This document shows, in pieces, positions 61,783 through 64,000 of a stretch of 64,000 nt of DNA. How positions within the stretch are numbered: the first letter of the stretch is position 1; every line of letters starts with the position of its first letter. The DNA lies in contig CANNFR010000002.1 of the NCBI GenBank assembly GCA_947503935.1, positions 124,001 to 188,000 of the forward strand. Reading direction: 5' to 3'. Below the pieces are notes generated by a model. It made no database searches. It was not told where the DNA came from and was given only the letters and a program-made list of their open reading frames with translations. Source of the stretch: an uncultured Paracoccaceae bacterium (lineage in GTDB: Bacteria; Pseudomonadota; Alphaproteobacteria; Rhodobacterales; Rhodobacteraceae). The translations under genes were made by a program, and so were the position numbers.

Positions 61783-64000
61783 TTAGCTTAGCGAGCGTTC
61801 AACGGTCTCACGCTCGAAAATCTCGATCACGTCGTTCGGACGGATGTCTTCGTAATTCTCGAACGCCATACCACATTCCTGGCCTGACTGGACCTCGGGC
61901 ACCTCGTCCTTGAAGCGCTTCAGCGTCTTCAGCGTGCCCTCGTGAATCACCACGTCGTCGCGCAGAAGCCGCACACCGGCCGACCGGCGCGCCACACCTT
62001 CGGTGACAAGACAGCCCGCCACCTTGCCGACGCCCGAGACCTTGAAGACCTCCTTGATCGAGGCGTAGCCGATGAATTTCTCGCGCACTTCATCCTTCAG
62101 AAGGCCCGAGGCGGCGGCTTTCACATCGTCGACCAGATCGTAGATCACGCTGTAATAGCGGATCTCGACACCCTTCTGGTTGGCCGAGTTCCGGGCCGAA
62201 GCATTGGCCCGCACATTGAACCCGATGACCGGCGCTCCGCTGGCTTCGGCCAGGCCGATATCCGTCTCGGTGATGGCACCGACGCCCGAATGCAGCACGC
62301 GCACGCGCACCTCTTCGTTGCCGATTTTGTCCATCGCCTGAACGATCGCCTCGGCCGATCCCTGCACGTCCGCCTTAACCAGGATCGGCAGTTCGGACAC
62401 GTCCTCATCCGCCTTGGCCTTGGCCATCAGCTGCTCCAGGGTCGTCGCGGCCCCGGCGGCGGCGCGTTTATCTTTCGCCGCCTGCTCGCGATAGTTGGCG
62501 ATTTCACGCGCCTGGGCTTCGGTCTCAACCACGTTCAGAACGTCACCGGCCTCGGGCGTGCCATTCAGGCCCAGAACCTCAACCGGAACCGATGGGCCAG
62601 CCTCGTCCACACGTTCGCCCTGATCATTGATCAGCGCGCGGACCTTGCCCCATTTCTCGCCCACGACGAAGATATCGCCCTGACGCAACGTGCCGTTCTG
62701 GACCAGAACGGTGGCCACGGGGCCGCGGCCCACATCCAGCTGCGCTTCGATCACCGCGCCAGAGGCGGCGCGCTTCGGGTTGGCTTTCAATTCAAGCACT
62801 TCGGCCTGCAAGGCGATGGCTTCCAGAAGCTCGTCCAAGCCTTGGCCCGTCGTCGCCGAAACCTCGACATCCTGCACCTCACCCGACAATTGCTCAACGA
62901 TCACCTCGTGTTGCAACAGATCGGTGCGGACCTTCTGCGCGTCGGCCGCCGGCTTGTCGATCTTGTTGATCGCCACGATCATCGGCACTTCGGCCGCTTT
63001 GGCGTGGGCGATGGCCTCAACCGTTTGCGGCATGACCTGATCGTCGGCCGCCACAACAAGCACAACGATATCCGTCACTTGCGCACCGCGTGACCGCATC
63101 GAGGTAAAGGCCGCGTGGCCCGGCGTATCGAGGAACGACAGAACAGCACCGGATTCGGTTGTCACCTGATAGGCGCCGATATGCTGGGTAATGCCCCCGG
63201 CCTCGCCCGAGACCACATTGGTCTTGCGAAGAGCATCAAGCAGAGAGGTCTTGCCGTGATCGACGTGGCCCATGATCGTGATGACCGGCGGGCGCGGCTG
63301 CAGATCCTCTTCCTTGTCCTCGACCGCGTCGATGACCTGTTCGACATCGGCATCCGACACGCGGACAGTCTTGTGGCCAAACTCCTCGATGATCAGTTCC
63401 GCCGTATCCGCATCGATCGGCTGGTTCATGGTCACCATCATGCCCATGTTCATCAGCGACTTGACCACGTCGGCGGCGCGTTCGGCCATGCGGTTGGCCA
63501 GCTCCTGCACCACGATGGTCTCCGGCAGCTGCACTTCGCGCACCTGCTTTTCGGCACGCCCGCCGGTTTCGCCCATCGCCTTCTGGCGCTGACGTTCCTG
63601 CTTGCGCTTCATCGCGGCCATGCTGCGCTGACGGCCACCGCCGCCCGACAGGGCCTCGTTCAGGGTCAGCTTGCCGGCGCGACGGCCTGAGTCTTCGCGC
63701 GACTTGGGGCCGCCGCGATCATTGCCCTTGCGATCATCCCGCTCGCGGTCGACCTTGCGGGCGCCCGCTGTGGGTTTCGAGGTGCCACGCTGGGCGGGCC
63801 CTTCAACCGGCGCGGCGACCGGATCGGCCGCGGCCGGCGGGGCGTTCTTCTTCGCCTCGGCCTCGCGCTTTTTGCGCTCGTCCTCATCGGCCTTGGCCTT
63901 CAGCGCTTCCTCGCGCTCGCGATCCTCGCGTTCCTTCGCTTCCAGATCTGCGCGGCGACGCTCGCGTTCTTCTTCACGCGCCTTTTCGTCGGCTTCGCGT
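61783..64000 (-). CDS. infB: Translation initiation factor IF-2 (N-terminus cut by window end)
   Basis: The frame is open from the stop at 61783 to the window edge (at least 739 codons). The charged N-terminal region (Glu/Arg/Lys-rich) is followed by the G domain: [15 protein letters not shown] (G1), [15 protein letters not shown] (G3) and [11 protein letters not shown] (G4), then domains II-IV including the IF2-C fMet-tRNA-binding part. It places fMet-tRNA on the 30S subunit and promotes 50S joining. The first ATG of the gene lies beyond position 64000. Confidence 0.97.
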   Translation of the reverse strand, partial: READEKAREEERERRRADLEAKEREDREREEALKAKADEDERKKREAEAKKNAPPAAADPVAAPVEGPAQRGTSKPTAGARKVDRERDDRKGNDRGGPKSREDSGRRAGKLTLNEALSGGGGRQRSMAAMKRKQERQRQKAMGETGGRAEKQVREVQLPETIVVQELANRMAERAADVVKSLMNMGMMVTMNQPIDADTAELIIEEFGHKTVRVSDADVEQVIDAVEDKEEDLQPRPPVITIMGHVDHGKTSLLDALRKTNVVSGEAGGITQHIGAYQVTTESGAVLSFLDTPGHAAFTSMRSRGAQVTDIVVLVVAADDQVMPQTVEAIAHAKAAEVPMIVAINKIDKPAADAQKVRTDLLQHEVIVEQLSGEVQDVEVSATTGQGLDELLEAIALQAEVLELKANPKRAASGAVIEAQLDVGRGPVATVLVQNGTLRQGDIFVVGEKWGKVRALINDQGERVDEAGPSVPVEVLGLNGTPEAGDVLNVVETEAQAREIANYREQAAKDKRAAAGAATTLEQLMAKAKADEDVSELPILVKADVQGSAEAIVQAMDKIGNEEVRVRVLHSGVGAITETDIGLAEASGAPVIGFNVRANASARNSANQKGVEIRYYSVIYDLVDDVKAAASGLLKDEVREKFIGYASIKEVFKVSGVGKVAGCLVTEGVARRSAGVRLLRDDVVIHEGTLKTLKRFKDEVPEVQSGQECGMAFENYEDIRPNDVIEIFERETVERSLS

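Noticed and set aside
1-64000. CRISPR array, prophage, insertion sequence or toxin-antitoxin pair
   Set aside because: No regularly spaced repeats, cas genes, integrase, transposase or phage structural genes were found; the repeats seen are isolated intergenic palindromes.

Overview
The window looks like chromosomal DNA of a Rhodobacteraceae (Roseobacter-group) alphaproteobacterium. The DNA is GC-rich, genes are tightly packed with many ATGA/GTGA overlaps, and several blocks have an order typical of that family (DUF3576-leuS-lptE-holA, amidase-aminotransferase-ftsK-lolA, secA facing ppiC-argJ-mutT, zur-znuCB facing znuA, infB). I see no prophage, insertion sequence, CRISPR array or plasmid function. 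No taxon below family can be given from the sequence alone.

Layout. 0-12 kb: cysQ-like phosphatase with pmbA, a DUF2125 exported protein, an SDR/crotonase pair, an HNH protein, a flavoprotein, a GST, then the holA-lptE-leuS-DUF3576 operon. 12-25 kb: major porin, YggS, L,D-transpeptidase with ribA, an orphan OmpR-type response regulator, a low-GC CobT-like VWA gene, xth, a membrane-anchored unknown, a thioredoxin-TPR/LON/Trm112 run, a UbiH-type hydroxylase and an amidase. 25-32 kb: aminotransferase, ftsK, lolA, an epimerase, a thiolase and a DUF2799 lipoprotein. 32-41 kb: MarR regulator with maiA, creA, the threonine catabolic operon kbl-methyltransferase-tdh, a four-gene tRNA-Ser array, then hmgA-MBL-fahA. 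41-46 kb: DUF2585, VOC, MBL, DinB and FAD-monooxygenase/DUF2783 genes. 46-64 kb: arylesterase facing an ABC exporter pair, a PBP-OmpA fusion, secA, ppiC-argJ-mutT, the zinc uptake system, a 45-codon ORF and infB (cut by the window end).

The most unusual item is at 36962-37315: four adjacent serine tRNA genes (anticodons GCT, TGA, GGA, CGA, together reading all six serine codons), separated by 1-2 nt and all with encoded CCA. All four fold better with an 8-bp acceptor stem and a 4-bp T stem (8/4) than with the canonical 7/5. The deciding eighth pair is G-C, T-A, C-G and A-T in the four genes, so it covaries through all four Watson-Crick combinations.

Tyrosine/homogentisate degradation is split. 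maiA lies behind the MarR gene and hmgA-MBL-fahA lies 4 kb away. Both transcription units carry the same palindrome (GTTGCA-NN-TGCAAC), at hmgA exactly between the -35 and -10 elements, so the MarR protein probably represses both. Zinc uptake is a divergent locus with two Zur-box-like sites in a 56-bp gap. Three families of intergenic palindromes or dispersed repeats are also present: a 164-bp element seen at 1-83 (partial), 21661-21824 and 45711-45874; a 102-bp palindrome at 5317-5418 whose ends supply the stop codons of two convergent genes; and a 19-bp palindrome present three times at 40857-40967.
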